Assembly: GCA_037140615.1 (NCBI GenBank)
Contig: JBAXED010000127.1
Coordinates: 1 to 10,364, forward strand
Source: CAINVV01 sp037140615
GTDB taxonomy: Bacteria > Bacteroidota > Bacteroidia > Bacteroidales > Prolixibacteraceae
Length of the DNA: 10,364 nucleotides
Direction: 5' to 3'
Shown: piece by piece, positions 1 to 6,599 of the stretch
How the letters are laid out: each line of letters opens with the position of its first letter
Numbering within the stretch: position 1 is the stretch's first letter
The notes under the pieces: generated by a model
What the model was told of the DNA's origin: nothing
The model's input: only the letters and a program-made list of their open reading frames with translations
Database searches by the model: none
Program-made: the position numbers and the translations under genes

Positions 1-180
1 GAGAGGGCGAGTGACAGCTTAGACTATTGATAGCATTATGCTTACTATTTTTGTAATTTGATGACTATTATTGTTACACGACGACATTTATTGTAATATA
101 ACACTAATAATCAATATATTGTATTCATTTAGGGAGTTCCATTCGCCCCCTCTCCCACTCGCCCTCTCGCCCCCTCTTTT
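1..180. repeat. Gap downstream of the first gene: polypurine 3' tract facing a partial inverted partner
   Basis: No gene is visible here. Positions 134-180 are C/T-rich on the plus strand, so the transcript of the minus-strand gene ending at 181 runs straight into a G/A-rich tract. On that strand there are four G-runs of at least three (5, 3, 3 and 5 G) separated by loops of 5, 5 and 3 nt, which fits a G-quadruplex motif. The tract ends in GGGGGCGAATGGAACTCC, an end shared with other copies in the window. Positions 1-13 (GAGAGGGCGAGTG) are the exact reverse complement of 156-168, so an inverted pair seems to flank the AT-rich stretch 16-133; the left arm is cut by the window edge. No conventional terminator stem was seen. 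Confidence 0.7.
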
Positions 181-1581
181 TTACTTCCTTGCCATGCGAA
201 GCGCTTCCGTCGTAGTGAAATACTTCACGATCATATTCGGCACTTCCCACTCGGGCAACTTGCCGGCTTTGAGGTATTCGAGGTACTTCTCGGTCACCTG
301 ACTGAAATGCGCTTCGTGGCCCACTTTGTATTCAGCAGGAATTCCAATTTTCCAGCTCCGCTCACCCACTTTTTCGAGGGTTAATCCGGCATGAGCGGCG
401 TTTTTCACGATGGCATTCTCCAGTTCGGCAGAAAATTCTGGCAGCGGAGTCCCCGGATTGGCATGCACATACACCGTTGGCAGGTACTTTTCAGCCACGC
501 CCTGCTTGATCTCCACCGAAGCTTTCGAGCCTCGAAGAATGGCATAGTGGGTATCTCCCGATCCTTCCGGAGCCTTGTATTGCCACTCGGCCGTCACTTT
601 GGCGTGAATGCCCTTGATTTTATAAAGCATCTCGCCGTTGGCGTATTCATCCAGCTTTCCGTCTTTCACATACTTGGAAAGGTTCTCAGGGAAAGCCTCC
701 ATTTTGGTCACAGCCTTGAATTCATCCAATGTCAGAACAGTTGGATAGCGTCTGGCCTGCAGCATCTCTATATCGGATTTCTGCAAAATCACCCCGGGGA
801 AACAGCCCCACTGCACCAGGTCGACCAGGTGTGTGGCCACATCCACCATTCCTTCGCCCTGCTGGTCGACGTCAAAAAACCACCCCGGACGAACAAGTGC
901 CGATCCGGAAACGCTCTTGTAAAAAAAGTGGACGCTGAAAATTTCGATTCCGGGTTGTTCTTTTGTCCCTGGCAGCAGTGTGCCAAAAATGCCCGGAATA
1001 TGCGAAAGTTCCATTTGCAGCTTCGAGGTAATCTCGAACCTTTCGGTCATGATATCGAACAACAGAACCTTTTTCTCAGCGGCAATTTTGAACGACTCTT
1101 CCAACATTGGAAAGTTTTCGGGCGTGATCACCATCGGCTTGTCGGCAAACACATTCAGCCCTGCCTCGACCGACTTTTTGATGTATTCGGTCTTGATGCG
1201 GTTGTTACCGGATAGAACCACCACGTTGCCTGCCTTCTCTTCCAGCATTTTTGCGAAATAATCGGGAGAATTGTAAACTATTTCATTCCAGCTTGTTGGA
1301 CTCTCCTTGCGGGTGTTGTAGCCTGTAATTCTATTCAGATGCTGCGTTAGATCTGCCCCCTCAGGCGCGTACACGCGAACCTCCGGATTCACCATATCGT
1401 ACATTTTTTTCTGCACCAGGGCAGCATGAAAGTGACCCGGATCGAGCGTGAGCAGGCGAACCTCGCCTTTTGCACCGGTGAAAGTTTTTGCAACCTGCGG
1501 TTCAGCGTTTTTCTTTGCGTTGCCGCAAGAAGTGAGCAGCGCCATGAGTATGAAAGCCATTTGAAGTGTTTTGGTTGTCAT
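181..1581 (-). CDS. Gfo/Idh/MocA-like lipoprotein oxidoreductase with 'putative oxidoreductase C-terminal domain'
   Basis: A 466-residue predicted lipoprotein. The hydrophobic start ends in a lipobox LTSC with the acceptor cysteine at residue 19, so it is probably Sec-exported and lipid-anchored. Residues about 40-180 resemble the Rossmann half of Gfo/Idh/MocA enzymes, but the usual GxGxxG is replaced by DPGHFHAAL (about 47-55). DKP at 147-149 stands for the family EKP motif. The segment 242-258 (GEGMVDVATHLVDLVQW) holds His251, matching the catalytic-histidine region. The remainder fits the C-terminal domain found in Bacteroidota proteins of this type. The likely role is oxidation or re-reduction of a sugar C3 carbon next to the DUF1080 and TIM-barrel genes; substrate and cofactor are not visible. 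It is the last gene of the minus-strand set, 178 bp after ogt, and may have its own promoter. Family fairly sure, reaction inferred. Confidence 0.85.
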   Translation of the reverse strand: MTTKTLQMAFILMALLTSCGNAKKNAEPQVAKTFTGAKGEVRLLTLDPGHFHAALVQKKMYDMVNPEVRVYAPEGADLTQHLNRITGYNTRKESPTSWNEIVYNSPDYFAKMLEEKAGNVVVLSGNNRIKTEYIKKSVEAGLNVFADKPMVITPENFPMLEESFKIAAEKKVLLFDIMTERFEITSKLQMELSHIPGIFGTLLPGTKEQPGIEIFSVHFFYKSVSGSALVRPGWFFDVDQQGEGMVDVATHLVDLVQWGCFPGVILQKSDIEMLQARRYPTVLTLDEFKAVTKMEAFPENLSKYVKDGKLDEYANGEMLYKIKGIHAKVTAEWQYKAPEGSGDTHYAILRGSKASVEIKQGVAEKYLPTVYVHANPGTPLPEFSAELENAIVKNAAHAGLTLEKVGERSWKIGIPAEYKVGHEAHFSQVTEKYLEYLKAGKLPEWEVPNMIVKYFTTTEALRMARK

Positions 1582-1610
1582 TCGAATGATGATTTAATTT
1601 AGTTATTATT

Positions 1611-1660
1611 TTAAAAGTGACTAAAGTGAACTAGAGTGATCTAAAGTGACTAAAGTTATT
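1611..1660. repeat. Tandem ~10-bp repeat (CTAAAGTGA-type) upstream of the lipoprotein oxidoreductase gene
   Basis: About four consecutive 9-10 bp units starting at 1621 (CTAAAGTGAA, CTAGAGTGAT, CTAAAGTGAC, then a degenerate CTAAAGTTATT), preceded by a partial AAAAGTGA. The block begins about 30 bp before the start codon at 1581, so it lies in the promoter or leader region of that gene. Slippage could change the spacing there. No TAnnTTTG -7 box was found on the minus strand in this gap. Confidence 0.6.
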
Positions 1661-1710
1661 AAAAAGTATTTGACCGTAATTACAAAAAATTCAAAAAGTG
1701 TGATGAGCTT

Positions 1711-1757
1711 TGGAGTTCCGATCGCCCCCTCGCCCCCTCGCCCACTCGTCCACTCCT
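1711..1757 (-). repeat. Polypurine 3'-flank repeat downstream of ogt
   Basis: This is the same family as the tract after the gene ending at 181. In mRNA sense it is G/A-rich, begins 2 bp after the ogt stop codon, and ends in GGGGGCGATCGGAACTCC, nearly the same end as at 134-150. It has two GGGGG runs and one GGG run with 3-nt loops, one run short of a canonical G-quadruplex motif. Confidence 0.7.
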
Positions 1758-1759
1758 CT

Positions 1760-2242
1760 CTAAAATAGCTCCAACCTCTTCGTATGCTGCGATTCATGAA
1801 GCAGCAGCCACTTCTTGCGTTCCAGCCCTCCCGCGTACCCGACCATCTTCCCGTCGCTGCCGATGATCCGGTGGCAAGGCACGATGATCGAGATCGGATT
1901 CTTGCCGTTGGCCGTTCCCACTGCCCTGGTATTCAGAGCTGAGCCCGTTTTAAGGGCAATTTCGCGGTAGCTTTTGGTCGATCCGTAAGGAACTTTCAGC
2001 AACTCTTGCCACACCATCCGCTGAAAGCTTGACCCATCCGGATCAAGTTCCAGATCAAACTGGTATCGGGTTCCGGCAAAATATTCGTTCAGCTGATGCA
2101 CGGTCTGCAGTAAAATCTCCGGTAATTTTTCCGGCTCATCGACCTGCTCATTGCTGAAAGACAGCGATTTCAAATGCGTATCATTCGAAACCAGCACGAT
2201 CCGGCCCACCGGACTCTCCAAACTCGTAAAGTAGCTTCTCAT
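1760..2242 (-). CDS. ogt: Methylated-DNA--[protein]-cysteine S-methyltransferase (O6-alkylguanine repair)
   Basis: This cytoplasmic suicide enzyme moves the alkyl group from O6-alkylguanine to its own cysteine. The acceptor motif PCHRI is plain, with Cys at residue 123 counting from the chosen start, preceded by the helix-turn-helix region (PYGSTKSYREIA, then NTRAVGTANGKNPISIIV). The C-terminal YAGGLERKKWLLLHE is typical of the family. I chose the ATG at 2242 (protein MRSYFTSLESPVG, 160 aa) rather than the in-frame ATG at 2278. It gives an ATGA overlap with the stop of the upstream TIM-barrel gene, implying translational coupling, and the family normally starts with a sequence like YFTSLESPVGRIVLVS. 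The longer start would add 12 residues that are antisense-free but unfamiliar. Finding a repair gene coupled into a sugar-catabolism operon is odd. Family call is firm. Confidence 0.93.
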   Translation of the reverse strand: MRSYFTSLESPVGRIVLVSNDTHLKSLSFSNEQVDEPEKLPEILLQTVHQLNEYFAGTRYQFDLELDPDGSSFQRMVWQELLKVPYGSTKSYREIALKTGSALNTRAVGTANGKNPISIIVPCHRIIGSDGKMVGYAGGLERKKWLLLHESQHTKRLELF

Positions 2243-3141
2243 GGGTTTTGTCCGAGGATATTTGTTAGTCTTTGACACAGATTTTTCAACCCTTCCGGGG
2301 ATTCACCACCGGGTTGTTCGATGGTGGCCCAGCTCCGGTAGCCAACTTCATCCAATGCCTTCACGATGGCAGGCCAGTTGTTATCTCCCTCCTGCAGCGC
2401 CACCCCAAAGCCGGCCCATTTGCCCTGTTTGTCGGCAATTTTACGGCTGTATTCCTTGATGTGGATCCGGGCAATTCTCTTTCCCAAAATCCGGATCCAT
2501 TGCTCCGGCCATCCGATCACCAGCACATTCCCGCAATCGAAATAGAATTTCACCATGGGGCTATTGAACTGATCCACATACCTGGAAGCCTCCAACGGAG
2601 AGAGCAGAAAATTGTTCCAGACGTTTTCGATGGCGATGGTGACGCCAACCTTTTCTGCAAGAGGCAACGCCTTTTTGATTTCGGCGATGGAACGATCCCA
2701 GCAGGCATCGTAGCTGACCGTCTCGCTTACCCGTCCCGGAACCAGCAAAATGGTGTCAGCACCATATATTTTAGCGTCTTCCAGGGTTACCTTGAGGGCA
2801 TCCAAACCCTGAGCCCTGACGTTCGGATCGGGATCTGACAAGGAATATTTACCATGAAGCGAGCCACAAACGGAAGGCACCACCAGTCCGGTCTCTTTGC
2901 TGGCCCGAAGAACCTCCTCGTGGTTGAGATGGCTCATCACCTCCACCCCATCAAATCCGGCAGCTTTGGCCGCCAGAAATTTTTCCAGAATGGTTGTCCC
3001 ATACCCAATATTCCCCCACATGATCCCCTTTTTGATGGATCGCCCCGGTTCCGGTTCAGTCCTGGACACCCCGAAATATGGCACTGTCAGCATTCCCAAC
3101 GATGCCACCACCGTTCTCCCCGCAAATTCCCGCCTCTTCAT
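2239..3141 (-). CDS. Sugar phosphate isomerase/epimerase-like TIM barrel protein with Tat-type signal
   Basis: A 300-residue xylose-isomerase-like TIM barrel (AP endonuclease 2 family fold). The N terminus MKRREF followed by a hydrophobic stretch to about residue 24 looks like a twin-arginine export signal. Candidate divalent-metal ligands sit at the expected strand ends: Glu172 (IENVWNN), Asp202 (FDCGN), His227 (IHIKEY) and Glu275 (TIEQPGG). Family members isomerise, epimerise or hydrate keto-sugars. In clusters with DUF1080 and Gfo/Idh/MocA proteins they are thought to act on the 3-keto or 2-hydroxyglucal-type intermediate, which is the role inferred here. The stop overlaps the ogt start by ATGA, and the gap to the upstream oxidoreductase gene is 153 bp of repeat. 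Fold and metal site are well supported; substrate is unknown. Confidence 0.85.
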   Translation of the reverse strand: MKRREFAGRTVVASLGMLTVPYFGVSRTEPEPGRSIKKGIMWGNIGYGTTILEKFLAAKAAGFDGVEVMSHLNHEEVLRASKETGLVVPSVCGSLHGKYSLSDPDPNVRAQGLDALKVTLEDAKIYGADTILLVPGRVSETVSYDACWDRSIAEIKKALPLAEKVGVTIAIENVWNNFLLSPLEASRYVDQFNSPMVKFYFDCGNVLVIGWPEQWIRILGKRIARIHIKEYSRKIADKQGKWAGFGVALQEGDNNWPAIVKALDEVGYRSWATIEQPGGESPEGLKNLCQRLTNILGQNP

Positions 3142-3159
3142 ATCATTACAGTTTGAATC

Positions 3160-3294
3160 ATTTCACTTTTCTCCGTTTCAATTCTTCTCCGTTTCATCAA
3201 GGCACTCGCCAAGTCTCCAAGGCCCCAAGTCTCCCCGTCTTTCTTCCCCAGTTCTCCGTTTCACTGTTTCATCAGGTCACTCGTCCACTCGTCC
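3160..3294 (-). repeat. Degenerate copy of the composite polypurine repeat between two operon genes
   Basis: In mRNA sense this G/A-rich stretch uses the same modules as the two copies in the GH92 gene: CGAGTG, then a GATGAAACGGAGAA-type module (seen twice), and a GGAGACTTGG-type module. It lacks the 16-bp GGTCCCCGAGCGGAG(T/C) module. It begins directly at the stop codon of the oxidoreductase gene (3295) and fills almost the whole gap to the TIM-barrel start. Confidence 0.65.
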
Positions 3295-4650
3295 TCAAGA
3301 CGGAATCGCCTCAATCCCCACCACCGGCACCACCTCCGGTATCCCCGTCACCGGTCCAAAGGCATAGATCTTCGGTCCTAGGGAGAGTCCGGAATTCATC
3401 ATCTCATCCCAGGTGACATCCTTGCCGGTGTAGGCTGAGATCCTGCCCATCATGGTAATTAGGGTCGAATTGACCTGTGCCTCCGCGTCGCTGAACTGTT
3501 TTCCCGACCGAATCGCGGTCACGAGATTCACATGCTCCTGCACATAGGGGTCCAGGACTTTCCAGGACTGGTCGGCATCGCCATCTTTGGGATAAGGGTA
3601 TTTCCACATCACGGTACCATCCGGATGGAAAAGTGTGCCATTGCAGTCGGCATATCCCTTGGTGCCCACAATGACCTCGCGCTTCAGGTTACTGCATCCG
3701 CTCACCTGACGGGCGGCGCAATGGGCCTGCATTCCGTTGTCATAAATATATTCCACGCTGAAAAAATCGTACTGGTCGCCCGTGATTCTTCGTTGCCGGC
3801 CGCCCCAACCCATGCATTTCACCGGATTTTTGCCGATGTGCCAGTTCATCACATCTACCTCATGGATAAACTGTTCCACGATGTGATCGCCCGAGAGCCA
3901 GCAGAAGTTCTCCCAGTTGCGGAGCATGTACTCCATGTCGGACCATTCCGGCCTTCTCCTTTTGACCCACAGCGCCCCGCCATTGCGGACCACATGAGCA
4001 CTGACGATGTCACCAATCTCGCCGGCCTGGACCCTTCGGTGGGTCTCCACATAATCCTTTTGGACACGCCGGATGGTGCCACTCACGATAGACAAGCCAA
4101 GCTGCTCGGCCTTTTTGGAGGAAACCAGGATGGATCGTGCCCCGACCGGATCGACGGCACATGGTTTCTCCATGAAAATGTGCTTCCCGGCGTTGACCGC
4201 GGCTTCGACATGTGCCGGACGAAAATGCGGCGGCGTACACAATAATATTATATCGATGCCCGCATCGAGTACTTTTTGGTAGCTGTCGAAGCCGACGAAG
4301 CATTTCTCGTCGGGTACCACGATATTTCGTTGCTTCTTCAGTTGTGCCCTGGACTCATCCATCTTGTCCTGAAAGACATCGCCGAGCGCGACGATCTGAA
4401 GATTTGGTCCGGCGTCGACGAAGTTGATGGCTGCGCCGGTTCCCCTACCGCCGCAGCCCACCAATCCGGCGCGCAACACCTTGCCATCCGGCGCTTTATC
4501 GAGCATCGCCGGAGTGGCAGTTTTTGGGTCGGGTTTCGATCCCGGACCCGAGCATGAAAGCAGCAAATTCGCTGCCCCCAATGTCGCGACTGTACCCATG
4601 GCTGTGCTGGCGATGAAGTTGCGACGAGTCAAATCAAGTTTTGTGGTCAT
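3295..4650 (-). CDS. Gfo/Idh/MocA family oxidoreductase, Tat lipoprotein
   Basis: A 451-residue NAD(P)-dependent sugar dehydrogenase-like protein. The N terminus TRRNFIAST (Arg9-Arg10), a hydrophobic run, and a lipobox LLSC with Cys33 indicate a Tat-exported lipoprotein. This fits folding with tightly bound dinucleotide before export. GLVGCGGRG at 62-70 is the dinucleotide-binding loop and EKP at 161-163 the family signature. DHIVEQFIHEVDVMNW (255-270) carries the histidines and aspartate of the catalytic region. Length and C-terminal features match exported Bacteroidota members. With the DUF1080 gene next to it, it is the best candidate for oxidising the C3 hydroxyl of a glycoside, or reducing the 3-keto product; the direction cannot be told from sequence. 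It lies 191 bp downstream of the DUF1080 gene across an inverted-repeat spacer. Family firm, reaction inferred. Confidence 0.92.
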   Translation of the reverse strand: MTTKLDLTRRNFIASTAMGTVATLGAANLLLSCSGPGSKPDPKTATPAMLDKAPDGKVLRAGLVGCGGRGTGAAINFVDAGPNLQIVALGDVFQDKMDESRAQLKKQRNIVVPDEKCFVGFDSYQKVLDAGIDIILLCTPPHFRPAHVEAAVNAGKHIFMEKPCAVDPVGARSILVSSKKAEQLGLSIVSGTIRRVQKDYVETHRRVQAGEIGDIVSAHVVRNGGALWVKRRRPEWSDMEYMLRNWENFCWLSGDHIVEQFIHEVDVMNWHIGKNPVKCMGWGGRQRRITGDQYDFFSVEYIYDNGMQAHCAARQVSGCSNLKREVIVGTKGYADCNGTLFHPDGTVMWKYPYPKDGDADQSWKVLDPYVQEHVNLVTAIRSGKQFSDAEAQVNSTLITMMGRISAYTGKDVTWDEMMNSGLSLGPKIYAFGPVTGIPEVVPVVGIEAIPS

Positions 4651-4655
4651 AGTTG

Positions 4656-4843
4656 AAAAAGTTGAGAGTTGAGAACTGAGAGTTGAGAGTTGAAAAATGC
4701 CCGGTCCCCGAGCGGAGCCAAGGGGGATTTGATAGTTGAAAAATGCCTGGTCCCCGAGCGGAGCCGAGGGGGATTTGAGAGTTGAAAACAGTTATTCGTT
4801 TTTTATTCACTCTCCACCCTCACTTCTCAACTCTCAACTTTTT
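4656..4843. repeat. Inverted-repeat-bounded spacer with two tandem 46-bp units
   Basis: A perfect 20-bp inverted repeat (AAAAAGTTGAGAGTTGAGAA at 4656-4675 and its reverse complement at 4824-4843) encloses the gap between the DUF1080 and oxidoreductase genes. The right arm overlaps the DUF1080 stop codon and the left arm lies 6-25 bp before the next start codon. Inside are two tandem 46-bp units starting at 4688 and 4734, differing at about three positions. Each contains GGTCCCCGAGCGGAGCC, the same core found in the GH92 gene repeats. In the polycistronic mRNA the arms could pair into a long stem just before the downstream ATG. Confidence 0.85.
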
Positions 4844-5648
4844 ATTTGAGCTCCTTTATTTTAATGTTGCGATAATGAACCTCATTCCCATGGTCTTGCA
4901 GCAGAATATGCCCGGTGGCGAACTCTCCGAATCCAGGATAGTCTTTGAATTTGCTCGTTGCAAATGCCGCTTTCCACTCAAGAGTGCCACGGACAATTTC
5001 AACGACTTTAATACCGTTGAGATAGTGCGTCACTTTGTTCCCCTCAACAACAATGCGGGCTCGGTTCCACTGGCTCACGCCTTTGCTGGGGTTGACGGAC
5101 TGCGCCGGATCCAATTTTTGCCAATTAGCAGGAATAAGGTCGTACAGCGAAGAAAGCTTGCGGTTCCCGTTGATGCCTGCTTTGGCATCCGGATGCTTGT
5201 CATTATCAAGTACCTGATATTCAAAGCCTACGTTAGAAAACCCTTTCCCATCCTTAGCCGGCTGAATAAAATACTTGATGCCGCTGTTGGCTCCCGGAGT
5301 GAATAGAAAGTCGACCTCCAGAACGAAATTCTTGAACTCTTTCTTCATCACGATATCGCCGCCACCGGTATTGCCGGGCAGGTCGGTAATCAGCTCATCA
5401 TTTTGAATGGTCCACCCCTTTTGTGCCGTAGTCCCATCTTTGTAACTGACCCAGCCATCCAGGGTTTTGCCATCCCACAGCAGTTTCCAACCCTCCTTTT
5501 TCTCAGCTTTGGTGAGCACATTGTTGAGATCGACAACTTCCGGCGTTTCCGGGTTTTTACCGTTAAGAAGATTCACCCAACCTGAATTCGAGGCAAAAGT
5601 TCCGGTCACAAAAAAGGCAAGCAGAAGAACAAGACTAATTTTTCTCAT
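4842..5648 (-). CDS. Secreted DUF1080 protein, putative 3-keto-glycoside hydrolase/lyase
   Basis: A 268-residue protein with a Sec signal peptide (MRKISLVLLLAFFVTGTFA, likely cut before SNSG). The domain from about residue 50 to the end is a DUF1080 / 3-keto-disaccharide hydrolase concanavalin-like fold. It shows the typical GWKLLWDGKTLDGW opening, the FVLEVDFLFTPGANSGIKYF strand pair, and a C-terminal GNEVHYRNIKIKELK. Characterised relatives cleave glycosides after their C3 hydroxyl has been oxidised to a ketone; the usual role is loss of the aglycone from the 3-keto sugar. It is first in the minus-strand gene set and faces a regulatory region with a -7 box about 110 bp upstream. Residues 25-48 form a short linker of no clear family. 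Family firm; substrate unknown. Confidence 0.92.
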   Translation of the reverse strand: MRKISLVLLLAFFVTGTFASNSGWVNLLNGKNPETPEVVDLNNVLTKAEKKEGWKLLWDGKTLDGWVSYKDGTTAQKGWTIQNDELITDLPGNTGGGDIVMKKEFKNFVLEVDFLFTPGANSGIKYFIQPAKDGKGFSNVGFEYQVLDNDKHPDAKAGINGNRKLSSLYDLIPANWQKLDPAQSVNPSKGVSQWNRARIVVEGNKVTHYLNGIKVVEIVRGTLEWKAAFATSKFKDYPGFGEFATGHILLQDHGNEVHYRNIKIKELK

Positions 5649-5757
5649 CTTAATTTAAATTTATGTGGTTGTTTTAATTCTGATTTTTAAGGACTTCGCG
5701 GCAGCACAACAAAAAGATAATTCTGTTAAACCACCTCATTTGAACATTTTTCTCCTT

Positions 5758-5765
5758 CAAACTTA
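5758..5765 (-). promoter_or_regulatory. Candidate -7 box for the DUF1080 operon
   Basis: On the minus strand this reads TAAGTTTG, an exact match to the Bacteroidota -7 consensus TAnnTTTG, and lies 110 bp upstream of the DUF1080 start. No clear TTG -33 element was found at the expected distance, so the promoter may need an activator or may be wrong. Confidence 0.4.
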
Positions 5766-5802
5766 ATATATTGATCCTGCTAAATTAATTAACTTTTCTC
5801 AT

Positions 5803-5820
5803 TCCGTTACCGCAAACGGA
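5803..5820. promoter_or_regulatory. Operator-like inverted repeat
   Basis: TCCGTT, 6-nt spacer, AACGGA: a perfect 18-bp dyad. It sits about 38 bp upstream of the minus-strand -7 box and 13 bp before the plus-strand -33 element, so a dimeric regulator bound here could control either or both. No regulator gene for it is in the window. Confidence 0.4.
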
Positions 5821-5832
5821 TAGTTTTTCGCA

Positions 5833-5863
5833 TTGATTTTATGTCAATTTCGATTTATCTTTG
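5833..5863 (+). promoter_or_regulatory. Candidate Bacteroidota promoter
   Basis: TTG (5833-5835), 20 nt, TATCTTTG (5856-5863): both boxes and the spacing fit the consensus TTG / TAnnTTTG. It points towards the antitoxin genes; the nearest ATG is at 5919. Confidence 0.45.
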
Positions 5864-6064
5864 ACTAATACAACTAATTATTTTGAACAATATAATCTTA
5901 AGTAATAAGAACAATTAAATGACTCAGTATATATTTTTGAGTCTTGAGCAATTTGCCAGTTGTTTCGCCCAAAGCAAGCTAATACCGCAAAGAAGAAATA
6001 CGACATTACCTTTTATGCAAGACTTGGATTCTTTCGAGCAATGAATTTTATTGACAAAATTAAA

Positions 6065-6096
6065 TTTGGAAATAGTTGTCTGAATAGTTAACTTTG
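6065..6096 (+). promoter_or_regulatory. Candidate promoter for the HigA-like antitoxin
   Basis: TTTG (6065-6068), 20 nt, TAACTTTG (6089-6096): a full match to the Bacteroidota -33/-7 pattern. It lies about 60 bp upstream of the antitoxin ATG, leaving no room for a full toxin gene between promoter and antitoxin. Confidence 0.55.
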
Positions 6097-6104
6097 TAGT
6101 ATGA

Positions 6105-6173
6105 CTTTTGAGCGACAAGCATCAGAAGGCACTTAAAATAATGGTGGAATATATTGATGAAAACAAAAGGTAA
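6105..6173 (+). pseudogene. Possible toxin C-terminal remnant upstream of the antitoxin
   Basis: After a TGA at 6102-6104, 22 codons are open and end KHQKALKIMVEYIDENKR at a TAA at 6171-6173, overlapping the antitoxin start by 17 nt. The basic, EY-containing tail resembles ends of HigB/Gp49-like toxins. It also parallels the tail of the second remnant (ALKIMVEYIDENKR against AMRKRKEYFESKKLKS). The rest of a toxin is absent. Weak on its own; the parallel with the second module is the main support. Confidence 0.35.
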
Positions 6174-6459
6174 TATCACAACCTTAGACCAAATTCTCGA
6201 CAAAAAGCACGGTAAAAAAGGTCAACCCAAACGCGAAGAATGGGAACAACAGTTCGAGTCCTTCAGACTTGGGGTTTTGCTCGAAGAAGCAAGGTTGAAA
6301 CTAGGAATGACACAGGAAGAACTAGCAGAAAAATGCGGTACAAACAAATCGTACATTTCCAGAATTGAGAACAATGCCTCAGATATCCGACTGTCAACCT
6401 TAATGAAAATTATCCAACAGGGGCTTGGAGGACATTTAAAATTGACTTTGCAACTTTGA
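6157..6459 (+). CDS. HigA-like XRE-family antitoxin, orphan
   Basis: A 100-residue DNA-binding protein. The helix-turn-helix lies at about residues 38-92: LEEARLKLGMTQEELAEKCG, the recognition helix NKSYISRIENN, then a dimerisation tail with SDIRLSTLMKIIQQGLG. This is the form typical of HigA antitoxins that bind the toxin and repress their own operon. I use the ATG at 6157; an in-frame TTG lies just before it. A good promoter ends at 6096, but no intact toxin adjoins it: only a possible toxin tail overlaps its start. It may be a retained immunity/repressor gene after toxin loss, or it may have been recruited as an ordinary regulator. Family firm, antitoxin role inferred. Confidence 0.85.
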   Translation: MKTKGNITTLDQILDKKHGKKGQPKREEWEQQFESFRLGVLLEEARLKLGMTQEELAEKCGTNKSYISRIENNASDIRLSTLMKIIQQGLGGHLKLTLQL

Positions 6460-6599
6460 TGGTTCAATTTATATTTGAATTGACAAAACAGATTGACAGA
6501 GTTCATGAAAAATTTCAATAACCTTTAACAGGAACTGGTGGGATTTTAGCAATGAGAAAAAGAAAAGAATATTTTGAATCTAAAAAGTTAAAGTCATGA
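6459..6599 (+). pseudogene. Decayed HigB-like toxin remnant
   Basis: Starting at the ATG overlapping the upstream antitoxin stop (TGATG), one frame reads MVQFIFELTKQIDRVHEKFQ, a TAA stop at 6519-6521, then PLTGTGGILAMRKRKEYFESKKLKS and a TGA. Across the stop, 'DRVHEKF-PLTGTGGI' resembles the middle of HigB/RelE-like toxins (from memory, a pattern like DR-PEKF--L-GT-GLYE). The KEYFESKK piece resembles their C terminus. The section normally between these, about 40-50 residues with the catalytic strands, is missing. The last codons overlap the next antitoxin start by ATGA, the usual toxin-antitoxin coupling. I read this as a toxin killed by a stop codon and an internal deletion. Confidence 0.5.

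Larger units (their letters stand above)
5649..6064. other. AT-rich divergent regulatory region with no convincing gene
   Basis: It separates the minus-strand sugar operon from the plus-strand antitoxin genes. It holds a minus-strand -7 box, an operator-like inverted repeat and a plus-strand promoter (listed separately). Downstream of the plus promoter an ATG at 5919 opens a 41-codon frame ending at 6044 (MTQYIFLSLEQFASCF...). It has no recognisable family and no supporting codon signal, so it is recorded here rather than called as a gene. Confidence 0.5.

Noticed and set aside
391..1215. Plus-strand open frame of 274 codons
   Set aside because: Antisense shadow of the lipoprotein oxidoreductase, whose lipobox and family motifs are clear; the plus-strand protein resembles nothing.
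2243..2278. Longer ogt start at 2278
   Set aside because: The ATG at 2242 gives an ATGA overlap and the usual family N terminus.
3532..4245. Plus-strand open frame of 237 codons
   Set aside because: Antisense to the Tat-lipoprotein oxidoreductase, no family features.
4688..4779. CRISPR-like direct repeats
   Set aside because: Only two adjacent 46-bp units with no unique spacers and no cas genes; this is a simple tandem duplication.
5924..6118. Minus-strand 64-codon frame in the regulatory gap
   Set aside because: Low-complexity AT-rich sequence, no family, runs across the plus-strand antitoxin promoter.
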